Shown here piece after piece: positions 1 through 9,621 of a stretch of 64,000 nt of DNA. Below the pieces are notes generated by a model. It did not search any database. It saw only the letters and a list, made by a program, of their open reading frames with translations, and was not told the origin of the DNA. A program made the translations under genes and the position numbers. The first letter of the stretch is position 1, and every line of letters begins with the position of its first letter. The stretch comes from Methylobacter sp. (GTDB lineage: Bacteria; Pseudomonadota; Gammaproteobacteria; Methylococcales; Methylomonadaceae): the NCBI GenBank assembly GCA_028716975.1, contig JAQUOU010000003.1, positions 124,001 through 188,000 of the forward strand. Reading direction: 5' to 3'.

Positions 1-2
1 GC

Positions 3-713
3 GGCATTGACCGTGCCGGCAATCATTCTCCGGTTGCGCTGGGGTTAGTGCTCTGCGCGCATGTCGCGGCAGTTGCGGCATTGCTTCCACAGCCGGTTGC
101 ACAGCAATTTGAAAAAGCCCCGGAAACTATTGCAGTTAGTTTAGTGAATGTCCAGCAACCAGCGCCGCCACAGCCGAAAGCGTTGGCTGAGCCGGTACAA
201 AAAATCCAAAAACAAACCAAACCGGTCAAGAAACAGGCTAAGCCTAAACCACTCCCGGTTATCCATAAAACGCCGGTCAGTAAACTTGTTGCACCGCGCA
301 TCGAGACAGCCAGTCATGCTATTACCCCGCCTGTTGAACAGACGCCTGAACCGCCTGCGGCAACGAGTTCGCCTCGTGTCGAACCTGCAACAAGCGCACC
401 CGGTAATAAGCCTGCTGAATCGCAGGCATTTCAGTCGCCCAGTTTCAACGCAGCTTATTTGCACAATCCCCCACCTGTATATCCGAATATCTCTCGGCGT
501 CTTGGTGAGCAAGGCCGCGTATTGCTGAGTGTACAAGTGCTGGTGGATGGCACAGCCGGTTCAGTCGCCCTCAAAAACGGCAGCGGCTCAAGCCGGCTCG
601 ATCAGGCAGCGCTGGAAGCCGTCAAAAAATGGCGCTTCATCTCGGCGAAGCAGGGTGAAAAGCCTGTTGAAGCATGGGTGGTTGTACCGGTCAGTTTTTC
701 TTTGGAAGGATAA
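3..713 (+). CDS. tonB: TonB energy transducer, 5' end outside window
   Basis: TonB spans the periplasm and passes the proton-motive-force signal from ExbB/ExbD to outer-membrane receptors. The frame is open to the left edge with no stop, and the sequence before the GTG at 48 encodes part of the N-terminal membrane helix, so the true start is off the window. After the helix comes a Pro/Lys-rich spacer (about residues 35-130 of the visible part) and a typical C-terminal TonB domain with the YP, G.V.L...V..DG and AA..AVK.W.F landmarks. exbB starts 7 bases after the stop, so tonB-exbB-exbD form one operon. This is most likely the TonB for the receptor at 2013. Confidence 0.9.
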   Translation, partial: GIDRAGNHSPVALGLVLCAHVAAVAALLPQPVAQQFEKAPETIAVSLVNVQQPAPPQPKALAEPVQKIQKQTKPVKKQAKPKPLPVIHKTPVSKLVAPRIETASHAITPPVEQTPEPPAATSSPRVEPATSAPGNKPAESQAFQSPSFNAAYLHNPPPVYPNISRRLGEQGRVLLSVQVLVDGTAGSVALKNGSGSSRLDQAALEAVKKWRFISAKQGEKPVEAWVVVPVSFSLEG

Positions 714-719
714 GTAATC

Positions 720-1475
720 ATGCAAGAACAATATGTATTCGACAGTTTAATGTTTATTTCGCAAGGCGGTGCCGTTTCTGTTGCCGTGGCGGCTTCGCTA
801 GCGGCGATGTCAATCGCCAGCTGGTATTTGATTGTCGTCAAAACACTGCTGGTATGGCGTTTTCGCAGTGGTGCAAAAACCTTCCTGACGAAATTCTGGG
901 CCTCATCGTCGTTAGAGACAGCACTGAAAGTATGGGTGAAAGAAAAAGCAACGCCGTTTTCGCGTCTGGCCAGCCAAGGCATACGCGCAGCTTCCCACTA
1001 TCGCCGCCATGCCGTGCAGCGGCCGGGCGAAGCCTGTAGCCATGACGAATTTATTGCTCGCGCCATGAGCCATACGATCGGCCAGGAAAGTGCTAAGCTG
1101 GAGAGGGGACTTACTGTATTGGCTTCGGTAGGCAGCGTTGCTCCTTTCATAGGATTACTTGGCACCGTCTGGGGAATTTATCATGCCCTGGAAAGCATTG
1201 CTGCCAGCGGCCAATCCACAATTGATAAGGTAGCTGGGCCGGTCGGTGAAGCTTTAATTATGACGGCATTGGGGCTGGCTGTTGCGATCCCTGCCGTGTT
1301 GGCCTATAACGCGCTGGTGCGCAGCCAGCGTGAACTGATGGGAGAAATTGAAGCGTTCGCGCATGATCTGCATGCCTATCTCACCACAGGGGCGCCATTG
1401 GCTGCAAAACGCTATGAAGAAAGCGTGACGGATGCAGTGCGATCCGAAGCCCATACGGCGGAGATTTCGGCATGA
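720..1475 (+). CDS. exbB: ExbB/TolQ-family proton channel subunit
   Basis: Inner-membrane subunit of the TonB motor. The 251-aa protein has an N-terminal membrane helix (about residues 15-40), a cytoplasmic stretch, and two further helices. The second and third helices carry the MotA/TolQ/ExbB signature: ASVGSVAPFIGLLGTVWGI around residue 140, then GPVGEALIMTALGLAVAIPAV. It lies between tonB and exbD and overlaps exbD by four bases (ATGA), which points to translational coupling. TolQ is an alternative family member, but the tonB and receptor neighbours favour ExbB. Confidence 0.93.
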   Translation: MQEQYVFDSLMFISQGGAVSVAVAASLAAMSIASWYLIVVKTLLVWRFRSGAKTFLTKFWASSSLETALKVWVKEKATPFSRLASQGIRAASHYRRHAVQRPGEACSHDEFIARAMSHTIGQESAKLERGLTVLASVGSVAPFIGLLGTVWGIYHALESIAASGQSTIDKVAGPVGEALIMTALGLAVAIPAVLAYNALVRSQRELMGEIEAFAHDLHAYLTTGAPLAAKRYEESVTDAVRSEAHTAEISA

Positions 1476-1900
1476 TGACAACAGGCGGATTAGGCGGCGG
1501 TGATAATCATACCAGGCCTATGGCGGAAATAAACACCACACCGCTGGTAGACGTGATGCTGGTGCTGCTGGTTATATTTATCATCACTGCGCCGTTGCTG
1601 ACGCACGCGGTCAAGATCGACTTGCCTCAGGCGGGGAGCCAGGCCAGCCCTGAAAAACCCGATATTGTTACTTTGTCGATTGATTCGGCGGGTAAGCTGT
1701 TCTGGAACGATACGCCGCTTGCAGATACTGATCTTGCGGCACGGTTTGAGGAAACAGCAGCCAAAACTCCGCAACCGGAATTGCATTTGCGTGCGGATAA
1801 GAACACGACCTATCAGCAGCTGGCAACCCTCATGTCGACAGCGCAAAGCGCTGGCATCACGCGCCTGGGTTTTGTTACCGATCCAAATCAACAGCATTGA
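1472..1900 (+). CDS. exbD: ExbD/TolR-family biopolymer transport protein
   Basis: Partner of ExbB in the TonB motor. The 142-aa protein starts with a short cytoplasmic tail (AEINTTPLVDVMLVLLVIF), one membrane helix carrying the conserved Asp (LVDVMLVLL, about residue 28), and a periplasmic domain ending near ITRLGFVTDP. The start overlaps the exbB stop. 113 bases separate it from the receptor gene downstream. In that gap I see no clear Fur box and no strong terminator. Confidence 0.93.
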   Translation: MMTTGGLGGGDNHTRPMAEINTTPLVDVMLVLLVIFIITAPLLTHAVKIDLPQAGSQASPEKPDIVTLSIDSAGKLFWNDTPLADTDLAARFEETAAKTPQPELHLRADKNTTYQQLATLMSTAQSAGITRLGFVTDPNQQH

Positions 1901-2012
1901 CGAATTACCCCCGGGCATGCCGTATGACATAAGCCCTTTACCATATAGCCAGCCATCTCTTGTTTAGAAAGCCAGCCAACAATGAGCTCCCTACAATCAA
2001 GAGACTAGCTAC

Positions 2013-4148
2013 ATGAAATATTATACAAAACGGCCGCTGATGATGGCTATCGCAGCCTTGATAAATGCACCGTATATTGAAGCTGCGGAAATAACCAACA
2101 AGACTCTTCCCGAAGTAAAGGTAAAAGCCGCCGTCGAAAAAGAACCGGCCTACAAAGCCGATACTTCCAGTACCGGCCTCAAGTTCGAAGCGCCTATCCG
2201 TGATATTCCGCAGTCCGTGAGCGTCGTAAAGGAAGAGCTGATCAAATCACAGAACGCCTTCAACTTGCGCGATGCGCTCAAGAATGTGAGCGGACTTACC
2301 ATTGCCGCCGGCGAAGGGGGCCGCACGGGCGATTCGATTACTTTGCGGGGGTTTGCCGCGAACTCCGATACCTATATGGACGGCGCCAAGGAAAACGGAC
2401 AATATTTTCGCGATACTTTTTTCATCGACCGCGCTGAGGTGCTTAAAGGCGCGTCCTCCGTGCTGTTCGGGCGCGGCTCCACGGGCGGCGTTATCAATAC
2501 AATCGCTAAAAAACCGTTGAAGACAACCCATGCCCAGGCGGATTTCACTTACGGGAATTATGATTTCAAGCGTACTACCGTGGATGCCGGCACAGCTATA
2601 AATGATCAGGTTTCAGTGCGGCTCAACGCCCTTTACCAGGATGCAGACTCTTATCGCGATTATAATTACAACGACCGATGGGGGATTGCGCCGTCGGTGA
2701 AGCTCGATATCACGCCGGATACTGATCTCACGCTGCTTTTGCTGCACCAGGAGGAAAAAAGCGTCTTTGATTATGGTGTGCCGATGATTGGCGGCAAGCC
2801 TGCCAATGTGCCGGTCAACCAGTTCTACGGTTTCAAGGATGATCTTTTGCAAACCTTTGATACCTCGATAGTGACGGCGATATTCAATCATCGTTTTAAC
2901 TCGGACTTTGCAGTGCGCAACACGTCCCGTTACGGTAATTATGACCGCGAATACCGCACTTTGCTGTTTACCGGAGCGCCCAGAGGTACCGGCGCAGCTG
3001 CGACGGTAAGACGAACCCAGGCGTTGCGCGAAAGTCCGCAGGAAAATTATTACAACCAGACCGATTTCACCTTTAAAAAACCGATACTCGGCTTTAATAA
3101 TACCCTGCTTTTCGGCGCGGAAATCGGCTGGGAAAATTTTACTTTCCGGTCCAAAAATTCAGTCATCCCGAACAGCGTAGCGGACATTTCAATTTATAAT
3201 CCCATTTCGAGCCCAACATCGGGCTTGCGACGCGCCAACGATCTGGCGACTGACCGGATTACCCGAACGAATAGCATCGCGGGCTACGTGCTCGATCAGT
3301 TTGAGATTACGCCTCAGTGGAAGCTTCTTGCCGGAGGGCGTTATAATATCTTTCAGGCGAAACAGGATGACCATCTTCTGAATGCCAATGATTTTGAACG
3401 CACCGATCATCAATGGAGTCGGCGCGCCGGCCTGGTTTGGCAGCCGAAAGATTGGCAGGCCTACTATTTTAGCTACGGTACTTCCTTTAATCCATCGGCG
3501 GAAACTTTCGCCCTTGCCGCTAATACCGCCAACCTTAAACCGGAGCAGAACCAGAACCTGGAAGTCGGCGCGAAAGTGGATCTGTTTGATGGACGGCTCA
3601 GCGCGACCGGCGCGCTGTTCCGGCTGGAAAAAACCAATGCGCGAACTACCGATCCTAACGATTCCACCCTAACTATCCTGGCCGGCGAGCAGAAAACCGA
3701 TGGTTTTGAATTCGGACTGGCCGGAGATATTCTGCCTGACTGGAGTCTTTCAGCAACCTACGCTTATCTTGATGCAGAAGTCACTAAATCGACTACCTTT
3801 GCAACGGGTTTGGTAAGCGGGCAATCCCAGCCGCTTCAAGGCAAGAGATCCGTGAATGTGCCGCAAAACAGCGGCGTGGTCTGGACCAGCTATCATATCA
3901 CCCCGGAATGGGAAATCGGGGGCGGGGTGTTTATGGCGAGCTCGCGCTTTACCGATGCCGTTAATGAAGTCAGTTTGCCCGGCTATGCCCGTCTCGATGC
4001 GACTGTGGCTTATCACCAGAAGCATTACGATATTCAGATTAATGCCTTCAATCTTTTAGATAAAGTTTATTATGAATCCGGACAGAACAATACGGCGCTG
4101 CCGGCGACGCCGCTTTCCGGGCAGGTAACGGTACGGGTGAAATATTAG
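2013..4148 (+). CDS. TonB-dependent siderophore receptor (Fiu/PiuA-like)
   Basis: Outer-membrane 22-strand barrel for ferric siderophore uptake, 711 aa. A signal peptide ends near residue 25 (YIEAA-E). The stretch LPEVKVKA is a TonB-box-like element. The plug domain follows, with IRDIPQSVSVV, DALKNVSGL, ITLRGF and the VLKGASSVLFGRGSTGGVIN plug motif around residues 145-165. The protein ends in GQVTVRVKY with a terminal aromatic residue, as barrel proteins do. The next gene is piuC; in E. coli fiu and ybiX (a piuC homologue) are also adjacent. This supports a catecholate-type substrate, though the exact siderophore cannot be read from sequence. Confidence 0.9.
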   Translation: MKYYTKRPLMMAIAALINAPYIEAAEITNKTLPEVKVKAAVEKEPAYKADTSSTGLKFEAPIRDIPQSVSVVKEELIKSQNAFNLRDALKNVSGLTIAAGEGGRTGDSITLRGFAANSDTYMDGAKENGQYFRDTFFIDRAEVLKGASSVLFGRGSTGGVINTIAKKPLKTTHAQADFTYGNYDFKRTTVDAGTAINDQVSVRLNALYQDADSYRDYNYNDRWGIAPSVKLDITPDTDLTLLLLHQEEKSVFDYGVPMIGGKPANVPVNQFYGFKDDLLQTFDTSIVTAIFNHRFNSDFAVRNTSRYGNYDREYRTLLFTGAPRGTGAAATVRRTQALRESPQENYYNQTDFTFKKPILGFNNTLLFGAEIGWENFTFRSKNSVIPNSVADISIYNPISSPTSGLRRANDLATDRITRTNSIAGYVLDQFEITPQWKLLAGGRYNIFQAKQDDHLLNANDFERTDHQWSRRAGLVWQPKDWQAYYFSYGTSFNPSAETFALAANTANLKPEQNQNLEVGAKVDLFDGRLSATGALFRLEKTNARTTDPNDSTLTILAGEQKTDGFEFGLAGDILPDWSLSATYAYLDAEVTKSTTFATGLVSGQSQPLQGKRSVNVPQNSGVVWTSYHITPEWEIGGGVFMASSRFTDAVNEVSLPGYARLDATVAYHQKHYDIQINAFNLLDKVYYESGQNNTALPATPLSGQVTVRVKY

Positions 4149-4157
4149 GAATGGCGT

Positions 4158-4440
4158 GTTTTAAGGAAACGCCGGACAAGTTGAGTCCGCTCATGCCCTT
4201 CGACCATGCTCAGGAGAGCGTTCGACAAGGCTCTCCTGAGAATAATTGAAGGGCTCACCACGAACGGAGTCCGTATACTCACCACGAATGGGCTCGACAA
4301 GACTCTTCCGACCATAGGCTAAAGGCTCAGCACGAACCGAATCAACACAAACCGTTCGTCCTGAGCCTGTCGAAGGAAGCCTGTCGAAGGAAGCCTGTCG
4401 AAGGAAGCCTGTCGAAAGACTTAACCAGAGGATCCCTAAA
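4158..4440. repeat. Dispersed CTGAGCCTGTCGAA-type repeat block, left arm
   Basis: Noncoding block of dispersed short repeats built from motifs such as CTCAGGAGAGC, GGGCTCACCACGAACGG and GTTCGTCCTGAGCCTGTCG. Bases 4248-4419 form the left arm of a large inverted repeat whose right arm is 5935-6106. Base p pairs with 10354-p, with very few mismatches over the first ~125 bp. The end of the arm is a tandem array of four 14-base units at 4364-4419. Confidence 0.88.
4364..4419. repeat. Tandem array, 4 x 14 bp
   Basis: Four consecutive 14-base units AGCCTGTCGAAGGA begin at 4364, 4378, 4392 and 4406. The last unit differs slightly (AAGA ending). The inverse array sits at 5921-5989. Confidence 0.92.
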
Positions 4441-4479
4441 ATTACCGCATGACAATACGTTACCGAATCGAGGATAGAT

Positions 4480-5151
4480 ATGCTGCTTGCAATTGAAAAT
4501 GTTTTGACGGATGAAGAACTCGCTTATGCGCGCGAATTATTCACCCGCGCCAAGTTTATAGATGGGCGCGTCACTGCCGGCGAGCTTGCCGCGAAAGTGA
4601 AATACAATCTGCAATTGCCGGCCGGTGCAGCCGAGACGCAAGCGCTTACCGGCCTTGTACATAATTCGCTGCACCGCAATGCTTTATTTGTTTCAGCCGC
4701 CTTGCCGCGCGTAGTTTGCGCGCCTCTTTTCAATCGTTATGTGCCAGGAATGGACTTTGGCATTCACGTAGATAATGCTATTCGTATTGGTGAGGTAACG
4801 TTACGCACGGATTTGGCGGGAACGCTGTTTCTGTCTGAACCGGACGAGTACGAAGGCGGCGAACTACTGATTGAGGATACCTATGGTGTGCAACGCATCA
4901 AGCTGTCTGCGGGTAGCCTCGTGCTTTATCCAGCCGGCAGCCTGCATCAGGTAGAAGTAATTAATAGCGGTCACCGGGATGTGGCAGTGTTCTGGGTGCA
5001 AAGTATGGTGCGCGATATTGCCCAGCGAAGCCTTCTTTTCCAGCTCGACGCCTCTATTCAGAGTCTGCGCAGCCGCGATCCTGAAAGCCCTGAAATCGTT
5101 TCGCTGGTAGGGTGTTATCACAACTTGCTGCGCCTGTGGGCGGATATCTAA
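4480..5151 (+). CDS. piuC: PKHD-type Fe(II)/2-oxoglutarate hydroxylase PiuC
   Basis: PiuC/YbiX family, iron-dependent dioxygenase repeatedly found beside TonB-dependent siderophore receptors. The 223-aa protein matches the usual ~225 aa. The iron-binding facial triad is visible: HVD within FGIHVDNA (about residues 96-98) and the distal His in AGSLHQVEV (about residue 157). An Arg two turns later (GHRDVAVFW) would bind 2-oxoglutarate. Its substrate is not known with certainty. It follows the receptor, separated only by the repeat block, and precedes a PepSY protein, a common three-gene arrangement. Confidence 0.92.
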   Translation: MLLAIENVLTDEELAYARELFTRAKFIDGRVTAGELAAKVKYNLQLPAGAAETQALTGLVHNSLHRNALFVSAALPRVVCAPLFNRYVPGMDFGIHVDNAIRIGEVTLRTDLAGTLFLSEPDEYEGGELLIEDTYGVQRIKLSAGSLVLYPAGSLHQVEVINSGHRDVAVFWVQSMVRDIAQRSLLFQLDASIQSLRSRDPESPEIVSLVGCYHNLLRLWADI

Positions 5152-5168
5152 TGCAAACGGGAGTTACC

Positions 5169-5831
5169 ATGAATACTCAAGCGGAAAGTATGGACGTACA
5201 TACGGCCCGGCAACCCAAACGCAGTAATTGGCTGAAATGGCTGCGCCGACTCCATGCCTGGGTTGGCTTATGGGGAGCGGCATTAGGCCTGTTGTTCGGT
5301 ATAACCGGGTTTTTACTCAATCACCGCGCGATCATGAAGATTCCGGCGGCACGGATGGAGCAATCGCAAGTCGAACTGGCACTGCCTGATCCGCATCCGG
5401 CTGATGCCAAAGCCCTGGCAAAATGGCTGCAATCGCAGCTGGAGCTCGACCGGGAACCCTCGAAGATAGCTGCCGAACCCGCCAAAGAAGTTACCTGGGC
5501 CGATCAAAGCATACAGCAGCGGGCGCAGTGGCGGGTCGATTTTCAAAGTCCGAAAAACTCTGTCAGCGCCGGATACTGGGTAGGCAATGGTTATGTTTCG
5601 GTGAAACGGCAGGATGCCAATGTTTTCGGTTTTCTAACCCGTCTACATAAGGGCGTCGGCATGGGAGTCGGCTGGGTACTGTTGGCGGATACCCTGGCCG
5701 GAGCTTTGACTTTCCTTTCCCTGACTGGCCTATTACTGTGGACAAGGCTGCACGGCTCGCGCTTGACTATGGCCGGGCTGGGGCTCACATCGCTGATGCT
5801 GGCGGTATTTTTTACCGTGGACTCCCTGTAA
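5169..5831 (+). CDS. PepSY-associated TM-helix protein (siderophore utilisation)
   Basis: Inner-membrane protein of the PepSY-associated transmembrane family, often next to piuC and TonB receptors and sometimes called PiuB-like. The start at 5169 is chosen because GGGAG lies 7-8 bases upstream. An ATG at 5151 overlapping the piuC stop is also possible. Visible parts are WLRRLHAWVGLWGAALGLLFG with a first helix and LLNHR (residues ~15-50), a periplasmic domain, then FLTRLHKGVGMGVGWVLLAD and two C-terminal helices. The paired RLH motifs fit the family. At ~220 aa it is a short single-module version. A role in reductive iron release is proposed for the family but unproven here. Confidence 0.82.
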   Translation: MNTQAESMDVHTARQPKRSNWLKWLRRLHAWVGLWGAALGLLFGITGFLLNHRAIMKIPAARMEQSQVELALPDPHPADAKALAKWLQSQLELDREPSKIAAEPAKEVTWADQSIQQRAQWRVDFQSPKNSVSAGYWVGNGYVSVKRQDANVFGFLTRLHKGVGMGVGWVLLADTLAGALTFLSLTGLLLWTRLHGSRLTMAGLGLTSLMLAVFFTVDSL

Positions 5832-5920
5832 TATCAGCGGGCTTTTAGCTTTTCCGCCTGAAAGATGCCGGAGCGGGAAATACTCACTAAGGAAACTTTG
5901 AATAAGTCTTTAGCCACGCT

Positions 5921-6262
5921 TCCTTCGACAAGCTCCCTTCGACAAGCTCCCTTCGACAGGCTCCCTTCGACAGGCTCCCTTCGACAGGCTCAGGACGAAC
6001 GGTTTGTGTTGATTCGGTTCGTGCTGAGCCTTTAGCCTATGGTCGGAAGAGTCTTGTCGAACCCATTCGTGGTGAGTATACGGACTCCGTTCGTGGTGAG
6101 CCCTTCGGCTATGCTCAGGAGAGCGCCTTTGAGTCCGTTCGCGGTGAGTCCTTCGGCTATGCTCAGGAGAGCCCCTTCGATTGCACTCAGGAGAGCCTTG
6201 TCGATTCCGTTCGTGGTGAGCCCTTCGCCACTGCTCAGGAGAGCCTTGTCGAACCATGAACA
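5921..6262. repeat. Dispersed repeat block, right arm of inverted repeat
   Basis: The reverse complement of the block at 4248-4419 occupies 5935-6106. It opens with five ~14-base units (TCCCTTCGACAGGC type, 5921-5989) and continues past the inverted repeat with more CTCAGGAGAGC/TCGTGGTGAG motifs to about 6262. Open frames across it are repeat artefacts. Confidence 0.88.
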
Positions 6263-6900
6263 GAATCAACTTCCCTAAAGGCATCTATTCATTTAAAGCG
6301 GGGCAATGCTGGCGCAGACTATTTGAACCCCATGATTGTTATGACTGTTTTATCCGTTTTTACCGAAAAGCCGTGACATAAACTATGTTATTTAACGCAT
6401 ATACTGTGTGGCATATCAGCCGGTTTTTCCGGAGGCCGCACAGTACGGACGTTACAACCGTAAGCGAAAATCCAAAAGTGTGTCATTTCACACGCTTCCT
6501 AAAATGCGCCGCGTTTTGCCGGGCATCCGCCAGCCTTTCCCAACATCCCCACCCTCAGCGGCATAGACCAGGAAATTGACGGCTATCCACTATTTATCAA
6601 GGGCTTAAGCGAAAGCAGTAAGATTTCTACAGCCTTTTTCAGCCGCCTAACTTCGCCTGGTAATTGGCATACAGCTTGCTTTATCCTAAAAAACTCAGTT
6701 GATGGGCACCAAAGGCCGTTCGTACTGAGCCTGTCGAACCATGAACGGATTCGACAGGAGTACTTATAAATTAAAAGTTCGTGAAGAGACGGGTTATGAC
6801 TTGCCAATTTTTGAAGCTTTTTTAACTCGAGGTTCGGAATTCCGGATGGCCCTGAAATGACAGTTTTAAAAGTACCCAATAAATCTTAATAAGTGATGAG
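6263..6900. other. Gene-free stretch with one more repeat copy
   Basis: About 640 bases between the repeat block and the clpB promoter with no convincing gene. The short open frames have no ribosome binding sites and low-complexity composition. A further dispersed-repeat copy, CGTACTGAGCCTGTCGAACC followed by a partial inverse unit GATTCGACAGGAG, lies at about 6718-6762. Confidence 0.6.
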
Positions 6901-6904
6901 ATGG

Positions 6905-6931
6905 GTTGAAAATTGTCGAGATACCCCTCAT
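6905..6931 (+). promoter_or_regulatory. Candidate sigma32 heat-shock promoter of clpB
   Basis: GTTGAAA at 6905-6911 and CCCCTCAT at 6924-6931 with a 12-base spacer closely match the RpoH consensus (CTTGAAA, 11-16 bases, CCCCATNT). The -10 ends 39 bases before the clpB start. Confidence 0.8.
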
Positions 6932-6970
6932 GCTAGTTATAACTTATAAATTCCTTTAAGAGGTAAACGC

Positions 6971-9547
6971 ATGCGGATGGATAAATTAACCAGCAAGTTT
7001 CAATCGGCACTGGCTGATGCACAAAGCCTGGCCTTGGGCAAAGACCACCAATTCATAGAGCCCGTCCATGTCATGATGGCATTAGTGGATCAGGAAGGCG
7101 GTAGCGTCAAGCCATTGCTTGCGCAAATGGGGATTAATACTCAGGCACTGCGGGCAGAGCTTAGTAAAGAGCTTGCTCGCATTGCGACAGTGACAGGCTC
7201 CGGCGGCGACGTTCAATTTTCCAATGAACTGGTCAGGTTGTTAAATGTCACCGATAAGCTGGCGCAAAAGCGCAATGATAAATTTATTTCCAGCGAGCTG
7301 TTTTTATTAGCGGTTTTTGAGGAAAAAGGCACGTTACAGGATCTGCTTAAAAAGGCCGGAGTCAGGAAAGAAGCTGTGGAAAAAGCGATTGATAATTTGC
7401 GTAGCGGTCAGCCTATTGATGACCCCAATGCTGAGGATCAGCGCCAGGCATTGAAAAAATATACGATAAATCTCACCGAGCGGGCGGAAAACGGCAAGCT
7501 TGATCCCGTGATCGGCCGTGATGATGAAATTCGCCGGACAATCCAGGTCTTGCAGCGCCGTACCAAAAACAACCCGGTTTTAATCGGTGAGCCGGGTGTT
7601 GGTAAAACGGCGATTGTGGAAGGTCTTGCGCAGCGTATTGTTAATGGCGAAGTGCCCGAAGGTATTAAGAATAAGCAGGTTTTAGCCCTGGATATGGCAG
7701 CGCTGATTGCCGGCGCCAAGTTTCGCGGCGAGTTTGAAGAACGCCTTAAAGCGGTTTTAAATGACCTTGCCAAACAGGAAGGGCAGGTGATTCTGTTTAT
7801 TGACGAGTTGCATACGATGGTTGGCGCCGGCAAGGCCGAAGGCGCAATGGATGCGGGCAATATGTTGAAACCGGCGCTGGCGCGCGGTGAACTGCATTGC
7901 GTAGGCGCGACTACGCTGGACGAATACCGGAAATACGTCGAAAAAGATGCGGCTTTGGAACGCCGTTTTCAGAAAGTATTGGTTGACGAGCCTTCGGTTG
8001 AAGATACCATCGCTATTCTGAGAGGCTTGAAGGAGAAATACGAAGTCCATCATGGTGTCAATATTACCGATCCGGCCATTGTTGCGGCGGCAACCTTATC
8101 GTACCGCTATATTGCCGATCGGCAGTTGCCCGACAAAGCCATTGACTTGATGGATGAAGCGGCCAGCCGCATTCGAATGGAAATGGACTCCAAGCCGGAA
8201 AAAATGGATAAATTATACAGACGTTTGATTCAATTAAAAATTGAACAGGTAGCGCTTAAAAAAGAAGCGGATACTGCCTCCAAAAAACGCCTGGAAATCC
8301 TGGAAGAAGACATTGCTGAGCTGGAAAAAGAATATTCTGATTTGGAAGAAATCTGGAAAGCGGAAAAAGCCTCATCGCAAGGTTCAGCATCCCTTAAAGA
8401 AAAGTTGGAACATGCCAGAACCGAATTGGAAGCGGCGAGCCGCGCCAATGATCTGGCGCGTATGTCAGAGTTGCAGTACGGCATTATTCCCGCTCTGGAA
8501 AAACAACTAAATATGGCCGGGTCAGCTGAAACCCAAAAAATGACATTAGTGCGTAACAAAGTCACTGAAGAAGAAATCGCTGAAGTGGTCTCAAAATGGA
8601 CGGGTATTCCGGTATCCAAAATGATGGAAGGCGAGCGTGATAAGTTATTGCGCATGGAAGAGCAGTTAAGCAAACGCGTCGTCGGGCAAGAGGAAGCGCT
8701 TAAGGCCGTCAGTAATGCCATACGGCGCTCCAGGGCCGGTTTATCTGACCCTAACCGGCCTAATGGATCATTTTTATTTCTGGGTCCGACCGGCGTGGGC
8801 AAGACTGAATTATGCAAAGCGCTGGCTGAATTTCTGTTCGATACGCCGGATGCGATGGTGCGCATTGATATGTCTGAATTTATGGAAAAACATTCGGTCG
8901 CCCGCCTCATTGGAGCGCCTCCTGGTTATGTCGGCTATGAGGAAGGCGGCTATTTAACCGAAGCGGTCAGACGTAAACCGTATTCGGTTATTTTAATGGA
9001 TGAAATTGAAAAAGCTCACCACGATGTGTTTAATGTGTTACTGCAAGTGCTGGATGACGGCCGTTTAACCGATGGTCAGGGCAGAACGGTTGACTTTAGA
9101 AATACAGTTATCGTAATGACTTCAAACCTGGGTTCGGATCGTATTCAGGAATTGTCAGGCGAAGCCAATTATGAAGCCATGAAATCTGCGGTCATGGAAA
9201 TCGTCGGATTGCATTTTCGGCCCGAGTTTATTAACCGGATTGACGAGGCCGTGGTTTTCCATCCGTTAGGACGCAGCCAGATCAGGGCCATCTCCGCTAT
9301 CCAGATTGGCTATCTGCGTAAACGTTTGCAGGATCGCGAAATCGGCTTTGAAATTACCACAGAAGCTTTGGATTTATTGGGAGAGGCGGGTTTTGATCCT
9401 GTCTATGGCGCACGGCCTTTGAAACGAGCTATTCAGCAGCAGCTTGAAAACCCGCTGGCTCAGGAGATTTTAACCGGTAATTTTGCCGCTGGTGATACGA
9501 TAAAAGTGGATGTTGAAAATGGCGTGCTGCGATTTTTGAAGGGTTAG
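6971..9547 (+). CDS. clpB: ClpB disaggregase
   Basis: AAA+ chaperone that, with DnaK, pulls polypeptides out of aggregates. It is full length at 858 aa. The N-domain (residues 1-145) is followed by AAA1 with Walker A GEPGVGKT (about 206-213) and Walker [10 protein letters not shown]. Next comes the coiled-coil middle domain (about 400-530), which separates ClpB from ClpA/ClpC. AAA2 has GPTGVGKT (about 605) and [11 protein letters not shown]. The start [11 protein letters not shown] is typical and is preceded by AAGAGGT. It is a single-gene unit with a sigma32-type promoter upstream and a strong hairpin terminator downstream. Confidence 0.98.
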   Translation: MRMDKLTSKFQSALADAQSLALGKDHQFIEPVHVMMALVDQEGGSVKPLLAQMGINTQALRAELSKELARIATVTGSGGDVQFSNELVRLLNVTDKLAQKRNDKFISSELFLLAVFEEKGTLQDLLKKAGVRKEAVEKAIDNLRSGQPIDDPNAEDQRQALKKYTINLTERAENGKLDPVIGRDDEIRRTIQVLQRRTKNNPVLIGEPGVGKTAIVEGLAQRIVNGEVPEGIKNKQVLALDMAALIAGAKFRGEFEERLKAVLNDLAKQEGQVILFIDELHTMVGAGKAEGAMDAGNMLKPALARGELHCVGATTLDEYRKYVEKDAALERRFQKVLVDEPSVEDTIAILRGLKEKYEVHHGVNITDPAIVAAATLSYRYIADRQLPDKAIDLMDEAASRIRMEMDSKPEKMDKLYRRLIQLKIEQVALKKEADTASKKRLEILEEDIAELEKEYSDLEEIWKAEKASSQGSASLKEKLEHARTELEAASRANDLARMSELQYGIIPALEKQLNMAGSAETQKMTLVRNKVTEEEIAEVVSKWTGIPVSKMMEGERDKLLRMEEQLSKRVVGQEEALKAVSNAIRRSRAGLSDPNRPNGSFLFLGPTGVGKTELCKALAEFLFDTPDAMVRIDMSEFMEKHSVARLIGAPPGYVGYEEGGYLTEAVRRKPYSVILMDEIEKAHHDVFNVLLQVLDDGRLTDGQGRTVDFRNTVIVMTSNLGSDRIQELSGEANYEAMKSAVMEIVGLHFRPEFINRIDEAVVFHPLGRSQIRAISAIQIGYLRKRLQDREIGFEITTEALDLLGEAGFDPVYGARPLKRAIQQQLENPLAQEILTGNFAAGDTIKVDVENGVLRFLKG

Positions 9548-9586
9548 TTATCCCCCTCTGTCGAGTGGTTTTAGATTGATGATATT

Positions 9587-9614
9587 GAAGGGGCGAATAT
9601 GACTTCGCCCCTTC
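9587..9614. terminator. Bidirectional terminator between clpB and 9622 gene
   Basis: An 11-bp stem GAAGGGGCGAA / TTCGCCCCTTC closes a 6-base loop. It lies between two converging genes, with AT-rich sequence on the downstream side. Confidence 0.8.
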
Positions 9615-9621
9615 TAATTAT

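Noticed and set aside
1901..2012. Fur box before the TonB-dependent receptor
   Set aside because: No GATAATGAT-type repeats are visible in the gap; regulation may act at the operon promoter off the window.
4364..5989. CRISPR-like arrays from short direct repeats
   Set aside because: The units are contiguous 14-mers without unique spacers and belong to a dispersed repeat family.
5910..6284. Open frames through the right repeat block (both strands)
   Set aside because: Their sequence is the repeat itself, with no ribosome binding site and Arg/Ser-rich low-complexity product.
6385..6579. A 64-codon frame downstream of the repeat block
   Set aside because: No ribosome binding site and no recognisable composition; Pro/His/Arg-rich end.
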